A DNA stretch of 34,535 nucleotides. Origin: CAZLNO01 sp964561005. Lineage in GTDB: Bacteria > Pseudomonadota > Alphaproteobacteria > Kiloniellales > Rhodovibrionaceae. The stretch lies in the NCBI GenBank assembly GCA_964561005.1, contig CAZLNO010000029.1, positions 1-34,535 on the forward strand. The letters run 5' to 3'. Position 1 is the first letter of the stretch; the number at the start of each line of letters is the position of its first letter. Below are positions 32,569 to 34,535 of the stretch, one piece after another. A program made the position numbers and the translations under genes. The notes under the pieces are model-generated. The model worked only from the letters and a program-made list of their open reading frames with translations. It was not told the DNA's origin and did no database searches.

Positions 32569-34062
32569 TTGAGCCGATATCTGACAGCTTTCGCGCCGGT
32601 CCTGAGCGAGCGCCTGAGTGCCGCGGGCCGGCGCCTTCCCGGCCGCGTCCTGGCGGCCCTGCTCGTCGTGACCTTGTGGCTTCCCGCCGGCGCCCAGGCC
32701 GAGGGCCGGCCCGACAGCTTCGCCGACCTCGCCGAGCGGCTGCTGCCGACGGTGGTCAACGTGTCGACCACCCAGACGGTCGAGGAGGATGACGCGCGGC
32801 GCCAGTTCGAGGAGTTCTTCCGCGACTTCTTCGAGCGCCGCGAGGGCGAGGAGCCGCGGCCGCGCCGCCGCCCGTCCTCGCTCGGCTCCGGCTTCGTCAT
32901 CGATCCGGAGGGCTATATCGTCACCAACAACCACGTGATCGCCGACGCCGACGAGATCACCGTGCGCTTCCACGACGACACCACGCGCAGCGCGGAGATC
33001 GTCGGCCGCGATGACAAGACCGATCTGGCGCTGCTGAAGGTCGAGACGGATGAGCCGCTCCCGGCCGTCCAATGGGGCGATTCGAAGAAGGTGCGCATCG
33101 GCGACTGGGTGATCGCGATCGGCAACCCCTTCGGCCTGGGCGGCACCGTAACGGCCGGCATCGTCTCGGCCCGCTCGCGCGACATCAACGCCGGGCCCTA
33201 CGACGACTTCCTTCAGACCGACGCCTCGATCAACCGGGGCAATTCGGGCGGCCCGATGTTCAACACCGACGGAGAGGTGATCGGCGTCAATACCGCCATC
33301 TTCTCCCCCTCCGGCGGCTCCATCGGCATCGGCTTCGCGATTCCCTCCTCCATCGCCAAGAACGTGATCTCGCAGCTTCGCGAGTTCGGCGACGTGAAGC
33401 GGGCCTGGCTGGGCGTGCGCATCCAGACGGTCACGCCGGAACTGGCCGAGGGCCTGCGCCTCGACGACCCGCGCGGCGCCCTGGTGGCCTCCGTCTCCGA
33501 GGCCGGCCCGGCGGCCGAGGCCGGCATCAAGCAGGGCGACGTGATCCTGGAGTTCGACGGCCGCGAAGTCGAGGAGATGCGCCGCCTGCCCCGCATGGTG
33601 GCGGAGACGCGGATCGGCAAGACGGTCGACGTGGTGGTCTGGCGCAAGGGCGAGCGCAAGACCGTCGAGGTGACGCTCGGCAAGCTGGACGACGAGAAGC
33701 TGGCCCGCTTCTCGCCCTCCGACGACGGTGGCGAGCGCGAGGGCGGCGAACGCAAGCTCGGCGCGCTCGGTCTGGCCCTGGCCCCGCTCAGCGACGAACT
33801 GCGCGAGCAGTACGAGCTGGACGAGCGCGCGCGGGGCGTCGTCATCACCGGGGTCATGTCCGGCAGCAGCGCGTCCGACAAGGGGCTGCGCGAAGGCGAC
33901 GTCATCGTCGAGGTGGACCAGGAAGAGGTCGGCAACCCCACCGACGTGGCCAAGCGGGTCCAGAAGGCCCGCGAGGAGGGCTACCGCGTGGTCACCCTGC
34001 TGGTCTACTCCCAGGCGCAGGGCGACTACCGCTGGGTGGCGGTGCAGATCGGCCAGGGTTGA
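32569..34062 (+). CDS. degP: Do-family periplasmic serine protease (DegP/DegQ/MucD type)
   Basis: This is a 497-residue exported protease and chaperone for misfolded envelope proteins. A signal peptide ends near residue 45 (AGAQA-EG). The trypsin-like domain has the triad His122 (TNNHVI), Asp152 (KTDLALL) and Ser226 (NRGNSGGP). Two PDZ domains follow (about 275-365 and 395-490; the second starts KLGALGLALAPL). The linker between strands at about 72-105 is charged and Arg-rich. The start is TTG, preceded by CGGAGATACGAGG. DegP, DegQ and MucD cannot be told apart by sequence alone. It follows the hflKC-DUF2065 set and ends in a strong terminator. Confidence 0.95.
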   Translation: MSRYLTAFAPVLSERLSAAGRRLPGRVLAALLVVTLWLPAGAQAEGRPDSFADLAERLLPTVVNVSTTQTVEEDDARRQFEEFFRDFFERREGEEPRPRRRPSSLGSGFVIDPEGYIVTNNHVIADADEITVRFHDDTTRSAEIVGRDDKTDLALLKVETDEPLPAVQWGDSKKVRIGDWVIAIGNPFGLGGTVTAGIVSARSRDINAGPYDDFLQTDASINRGNSGGPMFNTDGEVIGVNTAIFSPSGGSIGIGFAIPSSIAKNVISQLREFGDVKRAWLGVRIQTVTPELAEGLRLDDPRGALVASVSEAGPAAEAGIKQGDVILEFDGREVEEMRRLPRMVAETRIGKTVDVVVWRKGERKTVEVTLGKLDDEKLARFSPSDDGGEREGGERKLGALGLALAPLSDELREQYELDERARGVVITGVMSGSSASDKGLREGDVIVEVDQEEVGNPTDVAKRVQKAREEGYRVVTLLVYSQAQGDYRWVAVQIGQG

Positions 34063-34099
34063 GCCGACACCGCGCGCCTGGGCGCAATCGCGAGAAAGG

Positions 34100-34128
34100 C
34101 GGCGATCCCGAGGGGTCGCCGTTTTTTT
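34100..34128 (+). terminator. Intrinsic terminator after the protease gene
   Basis: The stem GGCGATCCC/GGGGTCGCC (one G-U pair) with a short loop is directly followed by G and seven T, the best intrinsic terminator in the window. It begins 38 bases after the stop. Confidence 0.9.
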
Positions 34129-34194
34129 CCGTCGCAGAACATCAATTACGCGAAGGTTGTTCCGACCTTACGCGCGGCTGTATGCTTGCTCGTC

Positions 34195-34467
34195 ATGAGC
34201 GGGCATACCGAAAGACTGCTGCGCGCCGAGCGCTTGCGAGCCTTGTCGAGCGTCTTTCAGAATCTGGCCGTCGGTATCTTGCTGCTGGGCGTGTTTGCAC
34301 CGATGTTCAATGTATCGGCTGTTCATGACGGCACGGGCGCGGCCGTGCTGGCCGGCGGTCTTGCGGTGGTCCTTGCGGCTTTGTTCCTGATAACGTCGCA
34401 AAGACTCCTCGTGGAAGCCGTCAGGTGGGAAAAATGGACTGGTTCATCCTCTGGATCCTCGTCATAG
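34195..34467 (+). CDS. Small membrane protein, unknown function
   Basis: This is a 90-residue hypothetical protein starting at ATG 34195 (a TTG three codons earlier is possible). A basic, helical N-terminus (ERLLRAERLRALSSVFQN) leads into two hydrophobic spans (about 25-41 and 53-70), and a Ser/Gly tail. The overall plan is an inner-membrane helical hairpin with its ends in the cytosol. The stop overlaps the next frame by 34 bases, so the pair is likely co-translated. No family is recognised with certainty. Composition is less GC-rich than in the protease gene. Confidence 0.65.
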   Translation: MSGHTERLLRAERLRALSSVFQNLAVGILLLGVFAPMFNVSAVHDGTGAAVLAGGLAVVLAALFLITSQRLLVEAVRWEKWTGSSSGSSS

Positions 34468-34535
34468 GCCTGTTTGGACTCGGTGTATATTTGTATGCCT
34501 ATTTCTTCCTGATGCCGCCGCGACACAAGAACGGC
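34434..34535 (+). CDS. Very small membrane protein (partial, cut by window edge)
   Basis: The ATG at 34434 follows GGTGGGAAAA and opens MDWFILWILVIGLFGLGVYL, a single hydrophobic helix, then AYFFLMPPRHKNG to the edge. It is open at the edge, so the full length is unknown. It overlaps the end of the preceding small gene and seems part of the same unit. No function can be assigned. Confidence 0.6.
   Translation, partial: MDWFILWILVIGLFGLGVYLYAYFFLMPPRHKNG

Overview
The window is high-GC chromosomal DNA with housekeeping operons in an arrangement typical of Alphaproteobacteria. The suf operon, mreBCD-mrdA-rodA, serB/miaA next to ilvB-ilvN-ilvC, and mrp/hflK-hflC-DUF2065-degP point to Rhodospirillales or close relatives. 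This assignment rests on gene content and protein style, not on a marker-gene tree. No plasmid, prophage, transposase or CRISPR signature was seen. One run of 100 N (4306-4405) marks an assembly gap inside a short tandem repeat.

Layout. 1-1877 (minus): the 5' part of a strikingly cysteine-rich, secreted CNPC-repeat protein that runs off the left edge, downstream of two small periplasmic cytochromes c. 2099-9345 (plus): an IscR-like operator, an Rrf2 regulator with cluster cysteines, then sufB-C-D-S-U-T-A, split between sufB and sufC by a repeat array and the gap. 9346-10188: 840 bases without a convincing protein gene, full of hairpin repeats and holding a possible small RNA unit (promoter, 91-base direct repeat, hairpin plus T6). 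10189-11647 (minus): a VWA protein and a Pam18-like membrane J-protein. 11823-13216 (plus): a secreted intradiol dioxygenase and queC. 13364-13439: tRNA-Lys(CTT). 13552-19244 (minus): rodA, mrdA, mreD, mreC, mreB, the elongasome operon. 19402-21379 (minus): leuA with a leader peptide rich in rare leucine codons and a hairpin, a classic attenuator layout. 21480-22879 (minus): a small XRE regulator and serB. 22931-28415 (plus): miaA, ilvB, ilvN, a pocket of tiny membrane-protein genes, and ilvC. 28617-29747 (minus): mrp. 29902-34062 (plus): hflK, hflC, a DUF2065 protein and a DegP-type protease, closed by a strong terminator. 34195-34535 (plus): two overlapping small membrane-protein genes, the second cut by the edge.

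How the genes fit together. Fe-S supply links the suf operon, its likely autoregulator and Mrp. Branched-chain amino acid synthesis links leuA, ilvBN and ilvC. Cell-wall elongation is the mre-mrdA-rodA block. Membrane and periplasmic protein quality control is hflKC plus the DegP-type protease. The most unusual item is the CNPC-repeat protein with its cytochrome neighbours: at least 42 cysteines in 218 visible residues and no histidine in the repeat, so it is not a multihaem protein and suggests metal binding or a thiol-rich matrix. Second is the leuA leader. Third is the repeat-dense 9.3-10.2 kb interval.
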